Source of the DNA: Marinilabiliales bacterium
Lineage (GTDB): Bacteria; Bacteroidota; Bacteroidia; Bacteroidales; SZUA-534
Assembly (NCBI GenBank): GCA_003512955.1
Contig: DOTG01000046.1
Span: forward strand, 6,465 to 70,464
DNA length: 64,000 nt
Reading direction: 5' to 3'
The translations under genes were made by a program, and so were the position numbers. Positions 8,826 through 16,645 of this stretch are shown here, one piece after another. The notes beneath the pieces were generated by a model. The model searched no databases. It was not told the DNA's origin and saw only the letters and a program-made list of their open reading frames with translations. How positions within the stretch are numbered: the first letter of the stretch is position 1; every line of letters begins with the position of its first letter.

Positions 8826-8833
8826 CAAATTTA
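8826..8833 (-). promoter_or_regulatory. Possible -7 box (TAAATTTG) of the NYN gene
   Basis: The minus strand reads TAAATTTG, a full match to the Bacteroidota TAnnTTTG -7 element, 65 nt before the chosen ATG at 8761. No clear TTG -33 element is present at the expected distance, so the call is tentative. It supports the shorter start, although a transcript from here would also cover the longer one. Confidence 0.35.
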
Positions 8834-9024
8834 GAAAACTTTAACGGACGATAAAAATCAATCTTTGGTTATAAAAATGATTATTCTTGGTTTTAGTGGC
8901 AAAAATCGCTTAACAGGCCAACTCAAAATCCAAGAACAAACTTACCAAATCGGCTTTGTTGTAAGTACAGTTGCAACAACTTCCCGTTATCGGGCAAAAC
9001 AGTTTTTTTGTTTTTATCGGCTGT

Positions 9025-10260
9025 TTATTTTTTATTGATGCAGAAACTGTATCCTACGTTCCATATTGTGGAGGTAGTGGACAGGTAATCCAGCAGATGG
9101 TTGAAGTTGACATAAGGTTTCCTGTATTCAAACAAAGTGGTAACATAAACCGATGAATTTTCATCAATGTTATATTTGAGCCCAACCCCGGCATTGACAG
9201 CAATGTTGAATTTCCTGAAATCAGTATCTATCAGTCCCCCATCAACCTGAACAACTTCGCCATTGAGGGTAAAGGTGTTTATGTATCTGGCCTCGTGTTC
9301 CCGGTTCATTAAAAATACCGACGTAAAGCCCAATGAAATCACAGGCTGTATTTTCTTTGTAGGAAATGAATATTCCACGGATATGGGGATCCGGAGTGTT
9401 TGATAATCCAATTCGATCCGGCTCAACCATTCTGTTTCAACATATAATAAACTGGTGAACTCTTTACGGAAATGGTTTTTCGAGAAATTCACCCCAAAAA
9501 GGACGTTCCAGGAATCTTTGATTTTGTAAGGACGAAAACGGAGGTTAAGCCCAATGGCAGGTTGGTCGTCCTTACTCCTTTCCTTTGAGGTTTCTAATCC
9601 CAAACTTGAATGGATGTACCCGATGGTAGGCTCCAGATTTATTTTTAAGTAGGTCGATTTTGTATAATCAATACAAACTTCGTTGCCGCAGACCATCGCG
9701 TGATAATCTTTGGTAAGGTTAATCAGTGCTTTGTATTCAAACGGCGTACGGTTGATTTTGGTTGCTATTTCAGGGGCATCGTTAAAGATAAAAGTCAGCA
9801 TCCCTTTGTATTGGTTTGAGTTTTGGCGGTAACGCACATCATCACGGATCAATTCCCGTTCTTCGTTAGTCAATGGGTACAATGCCCCTTCTTTTTCAAC
9901 AAAATAGTATTCGTTTTGTAGGTCTTTGTAGTAATACAAATCAATCACGCCATCCACCAGAAACTCCATAAATAGGGTTTGGGTTTTATGGTCAAGTTCA
10001 ACGGTTTTGGTTACATACATTTTGGTGTTCTCAACTCGGTACGAAAGTATTTGCCCGGGAAGGTAAAATGAGGATTCACCGATCAACACGGGCCGAAACT
10101 CACACTCCTTGCCGTTTAAATAATTGGAACGCAGATTAATGTATCCATGCACGGTATCGCCCGTAGTTTTTAAAATATACCCGGGTTTAAAATCGTTTTG
10201 GCCAAGCAGAGCCGTTGAAAGAATGAAACTCAAAAGTCCTAAAAGAATATACTGCTTCAT
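9025..10260 (-). CDS. Predicted outer-membrane protein, beta-barrel C-terminal half
   Basis: A 411-residue protein with signal peptide MKQYILLGLLSFILSTALLG. The first half begins with a motif typical of a common Bacteroidota family (PGYILKTTGDTVHGYI), in which a small soluble domain precedes a membrane barrel. The second half (about 205-411) has alternating strands like PorT/OmpW-type barrels, ending YSFCINKK. Function is unknown. It is a single gene on the minus strand with its start 63 nt before the promoter region of the divergent tRNA-Lys. An adhesin or transport accessory role is possible but not supported by any motif. Confidence 0.65.
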   Translation of the reverse strand: MKQYILLGLLSFILSTALLGQNDFKPGYILKTTGDTVHGYINLRSNYLNGKECEFRPVLIGESSFYLPGQILSYRVENTKMYVTKTVELDHKTQTLFMEFLVDGVIDLYYYKDLQNEYYFVEKEGALYPLTNEERELIRDDVRYRQNSNQYKGMLTFIFNDAPEIATKINRTPFEYKALINLTKDYHAMVCGNEVCIDYTKSTYLKINLEPTIGYIHSSLGLETSKERSKDDQPAIGLNLRFRPYKIKDSWNVLFGVNFSKNHFRKEFTSLLYVETEWLSRIELDYQTLRIPISVEYSFPTKKIQPVISLGFTSVFLMNREHEARYINTFTLNGEVVQVDGGLIDTDFRKFNIAVNAGVGLKYNIDENSSVYVTTLFEYRKPYVNFNHLLDYLSTTSTIWNVGYSFCINKK

Positions 10261-10374
10261 GATTGAATGAACTGAGAACGGTTATTGGTTTATTAGGCGA
10301 ATATACAAGAAATTTAATTAACACATATGCCTGGTCCTGTTTCCAATTTGGAAAAGAATAAAACCGTACAGGTC

Positions 10375-10404
10375 TTTGCAGGTTTGAAGAAATATTTATC
10401 TTTG
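10375..10404 (+). promoter_or_regulatory. Promoter of tRNA-Lys
   Basis: TTTG at 10375-10378 and TATCTTTG at 10397-10404, with 18 nt between, match the Bacteroidota -33/-7 promoter pattern. The -7 box ends 6 nt before the tRNA, so transcription starts at or very near the tRNA 5' end. Confidence 0.75.
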
Positions 10405-10410
10405 CCGCAC

Positions 10411-10483
10411 GGATCCGTAGCTCAGTTGGTAGAGCAGCAGACTCTTAATCTGCGGGCCGAGGGTTCGAGCCCCTCCGGGTTCA
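10411..10483 (+). tRNA. tRNA-Lys (anticodon CTT)
   Basis: A 73-nt cloverleaf: acceptor GGATCCG pairs CGGGTTC (one G-U pair), D arm GCTC/GAGC, anticodon stem GCAGA/TCTGC with loop CTCTTAA giving anticodon CTT, T arm GAGGG TTCGAGC CCCTC, discriminator A. CCA is not encoded. A promoter lies directly upstream and a terminator directly downstream, so it is a single-gene unit. Confidence 0.95.
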
Positions 10484-10485
10484 CA

Positions 10486-10518
10486 AAAAACCACCTCGAA
10501 TATCGGGGCGGTTTTTTT
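10486..10518 (+). terminator. Intrinsic terminator of tRNA-Lys
   Basis: Arms 10486-10499 (AAAAACCACCTCGA) and 10503-10516 (TCGGGGCGGTTTTT) pair around a 3-nt loop with one mismatch and one wobble pair, followed by T residues. It starts 3 nt after the tRNA and may also serve the convergent methyltransferase gene. Confidence 0.85.
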
Positions 10519-10527
10519 GTTTAGTGC

Positions 10528-11304
10528 TTAGCTAGGTTTCCGGAGCACATAAAAATAATATTGGTATTGATGGTTGGCAAACTGGTTATAGGTTTCGCTG
10601 TTTATGGCCCCGGCAAAGTTTAGCGCTGTTTTGTGGACAAACCGGGGAGCCAGCTTTTTTATCAACCTGCGTTTTCGGGCGTCATCGGCAGTAAGCGCTT
10701 CCACAACCCGGTCGGTAATCAGCTCTTCTTTTTCAATTTTCAGTCCCGATTGCGACAACTGTTCTTTGAGCAGGGGCATTTCATAACCGTACCTGAAATC
10801 AGTGTATAAAAAATACCCCCCCGGCCGCAATAAGCGGTAAACCTCGTTCAGGAACAATTCCATCTGAGGGTAGCGGTGCGATGATTCCACATTCAGGATC
10901 ACATCAAACGAAGCATTGTTGATAAACGGTAAGTTTTGGGCATCGCCCTGCCTAAAAGTCAGCCCTTTATGTTGGTAATGCTGGTTGCAAAACCTTACAG
11001 CCCGTTCGTTTAAGTCGATGCCCAATGCTGTGGCAGGTGAAAAAGTGCGCACCACATACGATAATCCGCCGCCCCGTCCGCACCCTATTTCTGCAATATC
11101 TTTGCCTGAAAGGCCGGTATCGGCTCCAAGCAAATGATACAATTGGGCAGAATAACGGTTGGGTTCGTCGGCGGGCTCCAAATTCACAGAAAACTCACTG
11201 TTGGCATAGCCATAATTCATAAAAAGGACCTCGGCATTTTTATCGATATTGCTCACATACCAATACCAGAGCTGGAACATTTTTTCGCGAAAGGCTGTTT
11301 TCAC
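10528..11304 (-). CDS. Class I SAM-dependent methyltransferase
   Basis: A 258-residue cytosolic protein with the SAM-binding motif I IAEIGCGRGGG (about residues 70-80), acidic loop GIDLNERAV, and later motifs GDAQNLPF and VILNVESSHRYP followed by LLRPGGYFLYTDF. The overall form, with the N-terminal MNYGYAN and a YP near the middle, resembles methyltransferases acting on long-chain or polyketide lipids (phthiotriol methyltransferase-like). The real substrate is unknown. The next gene on the same strand is a glycerolipid-type acyltransferase 99 nt upstream, which makes a lipid substrate plausible. Confidence 0.8.
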   Translation of the reverse strand: MKTAFREKMFQLWYWYVSNIDKNAEVLFMNYGYANSEFSVNLEPADEPNRYSAQLYHLLGADTGLSGKDIAEIGCGRGGGLSYVVRTFSPATALGIDLNERAVRFCNQHYQHKGLTFRQGDAQNLPFINNASFDVILNVESSHRYPQMELFLNEVYRLLRPGGYFLYTDFRYGYEMPLLKEQLSQSGLKIEKEELITDRVVEALTADDARKRRLIKKLAPRFVHKTALNFAGAINSETYNQFANHQYQYYFYVLRKPS

Positions 11305-11403
11305 AAGAATAAATTTTTAATTGAACATTTGAAAATCAGTATTTTTAAATTGCATTTTATTAGGTTATGAATGATATGCTCCACGGGTTTTTCGACTATT
11401 TTA

Positions 11404-12246
11404 TTAAAAGGTAATTTCCTGTCCCGATTGCCCCATGCGGTAAACATGGTCACGGACTTTTTGAGCCCACTGGTAATGGTTCATCGAAGAGTCGAACCTC
11501 TGCCAGGGAATGGGTTTGCCAATCACTAGACGCACTGTTTTGTTCCGTTTGAGAAACATCTCACGGGGCAACAAAATCAATTCCAGGTTCAGCTTTATGC
11601 CCAGTCCCTTTCGAATCCTGTATAGTGTATAAAACAGGCGGGAGTTTTTTCCATAAAAGTAAAAGGGGACTACATCGCGTTTTGATGAGATGGCTTTGGT
11701 TATAAAACTTTTCTGCCACGGGGAATCCTGCACTTTTCCCTGGTAAACCCTCGAAACCTCACCTGCCGGGAAATGGGTGATCGCCACATCCGATTGGTAC
11801 ACCTGTTCAAGGGCAACTACCAGCTCCTTTGAATTAGGGCCATACACGTTTACAGCAGCTATCAAAGGGCGCAGGTTGGGCACCAAAAGAAAAGCATCGT
11901 TGCCAATGGCCCGTAAATCGCCATATTTCTGCCCCACGTAGTAGGTGAGCACCAGCCCATCGATAATGCCAAAGGGATGGTTGGCCACAAAAAAACACCT
12001 CGAATGTTCCGGAAGGTTCTCTATCCCCCGTACATCAAGCGTTAAATTAAATTCCCCGATAACTTTCGGATGGAATGTTACTCCTATATAATCGGAATAT
12101 TTATTGATAATCTTGTTAATGGGCTCCTGGCAGACCATCTGCCCAATTATTTTTGCCAGCCAATGGGGAATCCTGCGGAGAAATCGTGAATCGCTGTTCT
12201 TGAGAATTTCGGCAACATTGATGTATTTTTTAACACTTCCGGACAT
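11404..12246 (-). CDS. Lysophospholipid-type acyltransferase (hemolysin-like family)
   Basis: A 280-residue protein with the acyltransferase catalytic block NHPFGIIDG (about residues 90-98; H-x5-D spacing as in the hemolysin/OlsF-like branch rather than the H-x4-D of PlsC), and the second block FPAGEVSR that binds the glycerol phosphate headgroup. The terminal IGKPIPW motif is also typical. It probably acylates a lysolipid or ornithine-type lipid at the inner membrane. It may be co-transcribed with the methyltransferase downstream. Upstream lies the broken RAYT gene, so it is the first intact gene outside the patatin island. Confidence 0.8.
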   Translation of the reverse strand: MSGSVKKYINVAEILKNSDSRFLRRIPHWLAKIIGQMVCQEPINKIINKYSDYIGVTFHPKVIGEFNLTLDVRGIENLPEHSRCFFVANHPFGIIDGLVLTYYVGQKYGDLRAIGNDAFLLVPNLRPLIAAVNVYGPNSKELVVALEQVYQSDVAITHFPAGEVSRVYQGKVQDSPWQKSFITKAISSKRDVVPFYFYGKNSRLFYTLYRIRKGLGIKLNLELILLPREMFLKRNKTVRLVIGKPIPWQRFDSSMNHYQWAQKVRDHVYRMGQSGQEITF

Positions 12247-12714
12247 GCTAACCTATTTTGATTAACAAACATAGCAGAATTATACCAACTTTATACATTT
12301 GTCAGCCGATAAGTAGGAAAAATTATCCTGTTTCAGGGGCTGTACATACACAAAGGGCCGATTCCCTTCACACGATGATCCACCTGTTTGTATTTTAGTT
12401 ACCCGTTTGATTAAAGGTGCCGTTGCCCCATGTTTGCGGGTTATTTTTAATAGATACTCCAAGCGGGGTCGGTTGGCAAATCGAACCAACATTGTTCAAC
12501 CATTTGGCTGTATTTGTCAAAAACCATATGGTTATTTATATTTTTCCCAAACAAATGTTCGCGGGTTTTTACACGCACGGTAATAAAACAATACCCCTCG
12601 TTGACATAATCCCAACCCTTTAACCGGGCTTTATTCTTAGTTGCGTAATGATTTACTTTGCAAAATGGCTAAAACCAGAATCTCATAATCAATGCTTTTT
12701 TCCGGTAGTCCGTT
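12247..12714. other. Intergenic region of 468 bp holding a transposase remnant
   Basis: This stretch between the acyltransferase and the first patatin gene has no intact gene. The minus strand holds the RAYT remnant at 12447-12656. A 70-codon frame at 12280-12492 continues over the point where the transposase breaks off, but shows no family features and is probably chance or decayed sequence. Confidence 0.6.
12447..12656 (-). pseudogene. Truncated RAYT (REP-associated tyrosine transposase) remnant
   Basis: The minus-strand frame translates to 69 residues that match the recalled N-terminus of RAYT/IS200-like Y1 transposases: NKARLKGWDYVNEGYCFIT, then HLFGK and MVEQCWFDLP. The reading frame ends at TAA (12447-12449) right after this segment, before the HUH histidine motif and catalytic Tyr of an intact enzyme (usually about 170-200 residues). 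No start codon is present: the expected Met position is GTA, and a TAG lies four codons further up. So the gene is broken at both ends and inactive. It sits exactly at the downstream edge of the patatin island, and two REP-like palindrome pairs lie in the same window. Confidence 0.75.
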
Positions 12715-13713
12715 TTAAGCTAATTCTTCCTTATGCTCATCCAAATATTCCTGTATCGGAATCGCTAACTTTTCAGGATGATCTTTTATCCATTGCCCAA
12801 CCGTTTCGTACTGTTTTTGTTGCCGGTTAAAATTCAGGATATTAAAGTTCCTTTTCATTTGCGGGATGCTCACATATATTTCGTTGGCCATGGGTTTCCC
12901 ATTAAAACTCCAGTTGTTTAGCCGTTCGCAGAATTTCAAGAAAGTATTCAACGATATATTCCCAAGATGATCGTCGAGTTTGGCAAAATCAATGCCCCCT
13001 TTATGTTCCGCTTTCAGGAATGCTTTCATCAGGCGGCTTTCTTTATCGGCCTTTTCGCGCATGGGGCTAATGATATAGAGCTTATCGAACGGTCCATTGG
13101 CTGCCACATAAGTTCCCAAATAGTGTTCAAACTGTTTGAAGGTACCACCTGTGCCACCATCGGCAAATCTGCCGTCAGGAAAATTGCTGGTTTTACCCGG
13201 CTGGCAATGTATTTCCTGCGACGGGAACAATACCGGTATGGCCGTTGAGGCCATAAACATATCCACCAGGTTGATGGCTTTCTGGTTATCGTCGCGGCTA
13301 CAGGCCCAGAGGGTCTCCATCTCCTTCCACGAGAAGGTCAGGATATACGAATGGAACGGCAAATCGCCCATCCATTGGCAGTTCATGTTTTTTACAAAGG
13401 TAGTAACCGTGTCGCGTAACGGATTGGTATCGAATGGCAACAGTTTTACTTTATACACCTGGCTATTACGCAAGGGGAACAGGACGCTTTGTTTATAATA
13501 TTTGTCCCAACCGAGCTTGCTGCCTTTGCTAAAGCAGGCATTAATAGCTGCCAGGTTGAGCGATCCGGAACTAAATCCGGCCAGCAGGGTTTGATCCTGC
13601 GAAAGGGTTAACCCTTTTTGTGCCATCAGTTGGTCGAGCAGGGCAACTTCCTGCGAAATACGGGCAGCAGCTCCGGTGAGGAAGACAGCGGTTTTTAAAG
13701 ATGGTGTAGGCAT
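12715..13713 (-). CDS. Patatin-like phospholipase, divergent
   Basis: A 332-residue protein without signal peptide. The nucleophile elbow GFSSG places Ser48, and the catalytic Asp lies in FADGGTGG near residue 184, the Ser-Asp dyad of patatin lipid acyl hydrolases. The usual glycine-rich oxyanion loop (GGGxRG) is replaced by TGAAAR at about 14-18, so activity may differ from classical patatins. It is the last gene of the minus-strand island and one of three patatins there. Expected activity: cleavage of acyl chains from phospholipids in the cytosol or on a target membrane. The upstream lectin-like gene is 55 nt away. Confidence 0.75.
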   Translation of the reverse strand: MPTPSLKTAVFLTGAAARISQEVALLDQLMAQKGLTLSQDQTLLAGFSSGSLNLAAINACFSKGSKLGWDKYYKQSVLFPLRNSQVYKVKLLPFDTNPLRDTVTTFVKNMNCQWMGDLPFHSYILTFSWKEMETLWACSRDDNQKAINLVDMFMASTAIPVLFPSQEIHCQPGKTSNFPDGRFADGGTGGTFKQFEHYLGTYVAANGPFDKLYIISPMREKADKESRLMKAFLKAEHKGGIDFAKLDDHLGNISLNTFLKFCERLNNWSFNGKPMANEIYVSIPQMKRNFNILNFNRQQKQYETVGQWIKDHPEKLAIPIQEYLDEHKEELA

Positions 13714-13768
13714 GATAATACGATTTAAGGTTAAAAATATTTATAAATTATGGTTGAATCAAGAAAAG

Positions 13769-14161
13769 TCAAGCAATCCTTTTCAATTTCAAAGTTAGCT
13801 CTCCCTTATTATTCCCGTAAAACCCTTTCACATCGTTGGCAAAGCAATAGAGCTTTCCTCCATTATCAAATGTAATTTCATTTCTTGAGCCTATTAAAAA
13901 TGGTTTGCCCTTATCAAGCGATCCCATCAGGGCAAACCATCTGTTTTTGGGTGATCGGCGGAAAGGTTTAAAAGCTGCCATATACCATTTATCAAACCCA
14001 TCGGCATTGGTATCAATATATGAATCGGTCCAGGTGCCAGAAGCTTCAAACTGGCAGGTTTGGCCGGGTTCAACAACTAACCCGGTATCGTTCCAGTATT
14101 CACTGGCAATTATTCGGAATTCTATGGTCTCGTTAACATTCATTATTACTTGAACAGTCAT
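13769..14161 (-). CDS. Small beta-sandwich protein resembling the PA-IL (LecA) lectin fold
   Basis: A 130-residue protein with no signal peptide. The order of motifs (YWNDTGLVVEPGQ, FEASGTWTD, ALMGSLDKGKPFLIG, GKLYCFANDV, NNKGELTLKL) follows the PA-IL-like domain, a calcium-dependent galactose-binding sandwich also found fused to enzymes. Which residues would bind calcium cannot be settled here. The gene overlaps the upstream hydrolase by 4 nt (ATGA), so the two are translationally coupled and the products may work together, for example as a sugar-binding partner of the hydrolase. The lectin assignment is from memory of the fold pattern. Confidence 0.5.
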   Translation of the reverse strand: MTVQVIMNVNETIEFRIIASEYWNDTGLVVEPGQTCQFEASGTWTDSYIDTNADGFDKWYMAAFKPFRRSPKNRWFALMGSLDKGKPFLIGSRNEITFDNGGKLYCFANDVKGFYGNNKGELTLKLKRIA

Positions 14162-15798
14162 GCTAAAAAAAATCCAATCTCAGTTTGCACCTCTTTTTTA
14201 TCAAGGCATTTGCCGTGAATCGCCGGGTAGGTATATTTAAGAAAGTCACCGGGATTGTAGGGCTGAATGGCACTATATGCCGCCGGTACAATAAACTGGT
14301 TGGGTGTTTGGACCACCCAGTCGTTATATTTTCCCATTATGGGGCGGATAAGCAGGTCAAACCCCATGGCAGCCAGTTTTGCAAACAGGTTATCATCTTT
14401 TACTACCTCTTTGGTAAAGTCGTCAATAATGGGCAAATATTTTGTTCCCGGGTCATCCGGGTGGTTATCCATAATATCGGTTAACCGCTGGCTGCCGGGT
14501 TTCATTAAATCTATCCCGGGCTGGCCGATAAAAAAGGCGATGGAATGTTGGGCCAGGCTGCATATTAATGCCAGTGCCGGTTTCGAATTTTTAAAAACAA
14601 CTTTTAAAACCGACAGCATTTTGCTTAACCCGTAAGCAGTATTGACATAGGCAACCCCATTTGCCGATGCAACCAGTGCTACTTTGTCAACCACAAAAGG
14701 TTTCTGGCCGGCCGGCAAGTTGGCCAGATGCTGAGCCAGCAAGCCTCCCTGGCTGCTTCCCATTACATCAACCGGGTACAGGAATTGCATTCCGGCAAAA
14801 AAACTGATAAGGGTGTTGATATTGCCCACGGCATCTTCAAACACGGTAGGATGATCAAAACCTATAACCTGTCCGTAGCTTCCGGTGTCAATCATATTTT
14901 GCAACCATCCACTGTCGATCAGGGCCCCGTACGAACCAGCAGTGGTGCTAAATGTCCCATGGATCAGGAGCAGGGTTTTTAGATCGGTTTGTACATCGCT
15001 TCCCTGGCATTGGACAAACGATCCGTTTTTAAATATTACCAGTTTTGATTCTTTTTCAAAGATATGGGCAATGCTGCCGGTCTGGTTGAGCACCGCCTCT
15101 TTACTGTTAGCATAAGTCCCGCGCTTGTAGGTAAGCACTTTGATCAGGAATTTTACCGGGTTCCGCGAAACATTTGACAACAGGTAATGGCCATCCCCTT
15201 TCCCGGTGTTTTCAACAATCTGCATCGATGGCAATGCCTCAAACAGATAGGTCAGCCGGTCACGGTTGTCCACGTTATGGTTAGTCGTTTTTTCGGGCTG
15301 TATATAGCCGATGGAACCGTTTTCCCCGTCCCGATCGTTGGTATGTCCATATTGATAATACACCAATGCCCCTTCGTCGGCATCGAGCATCAGTGTCAAA
15401 CGGAATTTGGGGATTTCGTCCAGGGTAAACTCCGATGGAAAGCCAAATTCCACATCTTCAAACGAAATAAACCGTTCGGTTACTTTCAGGTGTTTATTGT
15501 CTAGCTGAGGGTTGGCGGAATAAATAAGCTCAATTTCTTCGAGTGTTACCCCGCCGGACGAATCGTTACCGTACTCCGAGAATTTCAGGTTTCCTTGCCA
15601 ATCTACCGGGGTATCGTTCATCATGCCCAATGTACCCCATAAGCCGGGTACTTTCCGCGCGGTGGTTTTGTTTATTTTGGGCATGACCACCTGGCTTAAC
15701 ATGGGTTCTTGTTCAATAGACGGATCGCCCAGTAAAATGAATTTTTTACTGCTGCCTGCTGCTGCAAAGGCGTTTTGGTTGAGATTGATTGCTTTCAT
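14158..15798 (-). CDS. Alpha/beta-hydrolase (lipase-like) with N-terminal beta-rich region
   Basis: A 546-residue protein without signal peptide. The C-terminal half is an alpha/beta hydrolase: LLIHGTFSTT (oxyanion region, about 275-284) and nucleophile elbow GSSQGG with Ser near 348; a His near the end (AIHGK) may complete the triad. The N-terminal 260 residues are beta-rich and unassigned. It ends by overlapping the PA-IL-like gene by 4 nt. It lies among patatin lipases and may act on lipids or esters; the substrate is unknown. The length and layout resemble large Bacteroidota hydrolases that are co-encoded with patatins, but I cannot name a family. Confidence 0.65.
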   Translation of the reverse strand: MKAINLNQNAFAAAGSSKKFILLGDPSIEQEPMLSQVVMPKINKTTARKVPGLWGTLGMMNDTPVDWQGNLKFSEYGNDSSGGVTLEEIELIYSANPQLDNKHLKVTERFISFEDVEFGFPSEFTLDEIPKFRLTLMLDADEGALVYYQYGHTNDRDGENGSIGYIQPEKTTNHNVDNRDRLTYLFEALPSMQIVENTGKGDGHYLLSNVSRNPVKFLIKVLTYKRGTYANSKEAVLNQTGSIAHIFEKESKLVIFKNGSFVQCQGSDVQTDLKTLLLIHGTFSTTAGSYGALIDSGWLQNMIDTGSYGQVIGFDHPTVFEDAVGNINTLISFFAGMQFLYPVDVMGSSQGGLLAQHLANLPAGQKPFVVDKVALVASANGVAYVNTAYGLSKMLSVLKVVFKNSKPALALICSLAQHSIAFFIGQPGIDLMKPGSQRLTDIMDNHPDDPGTKYLPIIDDFTKEVVKDDNLFAKLAAMGFDLLIRPIMGKYNDWVVQTPNQFIVPAAYSAIQPYNPGDFLKYTYPAIHGKCLDKKEVQTEIGFFLA

Positions 15799-15850
15799 TT
15801 TTAAAATATTGATTTTCTTTTCTTACAGAATGTGATCCATTTTTAAACCG

Positions 15851-16630
15851 TCAAATATTCAGGTGCCGGGGTGTTTCTGCTGTTACTTCCGTTTCCTGGT
15901 GAGTGGTGTATTCGTTAGGGAATTTAACCTGCAATAGGTCTTCAACCTCCTTTACCATTTGTTCAAGATTTTGGGGTTCAATTCCTGCTTTTTTTAAGGC
16001 AGTATTAGTTTTTGCCCCTATTTGGCCGTCGATGTTTCCAATATGGTAACCCAACCTGATTAAACCGCATTGAATAACGGCTTCGCTATTTTTCCCAGTA
16101 AACCTGTCCACTTGGATTCCGGCAGCCAGAATAGCACTGATTCCCATGGCCTGATAAGGTTTCATATTGGTTCCTTTCCCGTTCTGATAATAGTTGTACA
16201 CTAAGGTGTGACTGCCACGGCATTCAAAGTGCCATGCCTCATTTAATTTTGTATCAGGGGAATTGATAATAGGAACCACTCCCTGTTTTGCTGCAAGAAT
16301 CCAAAAGTCGTTCAATTTGATTTTCAGCTTTTTTAGGTCTATGTCCATCGCCCGTCCGGCTTCGTGAAGGCTTCCGCCAGGCGGCGGGCTGTATGCCTTT
16401 TTTTTACCCGATACATAATCGAGGTTTGCCTGAAACTGCATGTCGTAGCTGCGGAACAAGTCCGAAAGAACCAATTCGCCCCCGTGGGCTTTTACGTGGG
16501 CTGACAGTACCTGCAAGGCTCTGTACATATCTGGGGTACACTGCGCCATCCGTTTGGGAAGTGATATTGGATTACCTTCCTTACTCTTGTAAATGGAGGG
16601 AAAGGTAATGGGTATTAAAGGAGTTTTCAT
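15851..16630 (-). CDS. M15-family (VanY/endolysin-like) peptidase with peptidoglycan-binding-like tail
   Basis: A 259-residue protein without signal peptide. The zinc peptidase motifs SLHEAGRAMDID (about 86-97) and EAWHFEC (about 131-137) identify an M15-type D-Ala-D-Ala carboxypeptidase or L-Ala-D-Glu endopeptidase. The region 150-220 (PYQAMGISAILAAGIQ, IRLGYHIGNIDGQIGAKTN) looks like a peptidoglycan-binding repeat. Lack of an export signal is usual for phage endolysins, which rely on a holin; a holin-like gene lies in the same island at 18839-19090. Expected role: cutting stem peptides of the cell wall, either in self-lysis or as a delivered enzyme (inference). Confidence 0.75.
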   Translation of the reverse strand: MKTPLIPITFPSIYKSKEGNPISLPKRMAQCTPDMYRALQVLSAHVKAHGGELVLSDLFRSYDMQFQANLDYVSGKKKAYSPPPGGSLHEAGRAMDIDLKKLKIKLNDFWILAAKQGVVPIINSPDTKLNEAWHFECRGSHTLVYNYYQNGKGTNMKPYQAMGISAILAAGIQVDRFTGKNSEAVIQCGLIRLGYHIGNIDGQIGAKTNTALKKAGIEPQNLEQMVKEVEDLLQVKFPNEYTTHQETEVTAETPRHLNI

Positions 16631-16645
16631 ATTGTTGATTACAAA

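Noticed and set aside
10327..10524. Open frame across the tRNA-Lys gene
   Set aside because: It is a translation through the promoter, tRNA and terminator.
12280..12492. A 70-codon minus-strand frame next to the RAYT remnant
   Set aside because: No family features; it overlaps the broken transposase in another frame and is likely chance.
14240..14255. A GTCACCGGG match inside the alpha/beta-hydrolase gene as a third BIME element
   Set aside because: It lacks the opposed second arm and lies inside coding sequence.
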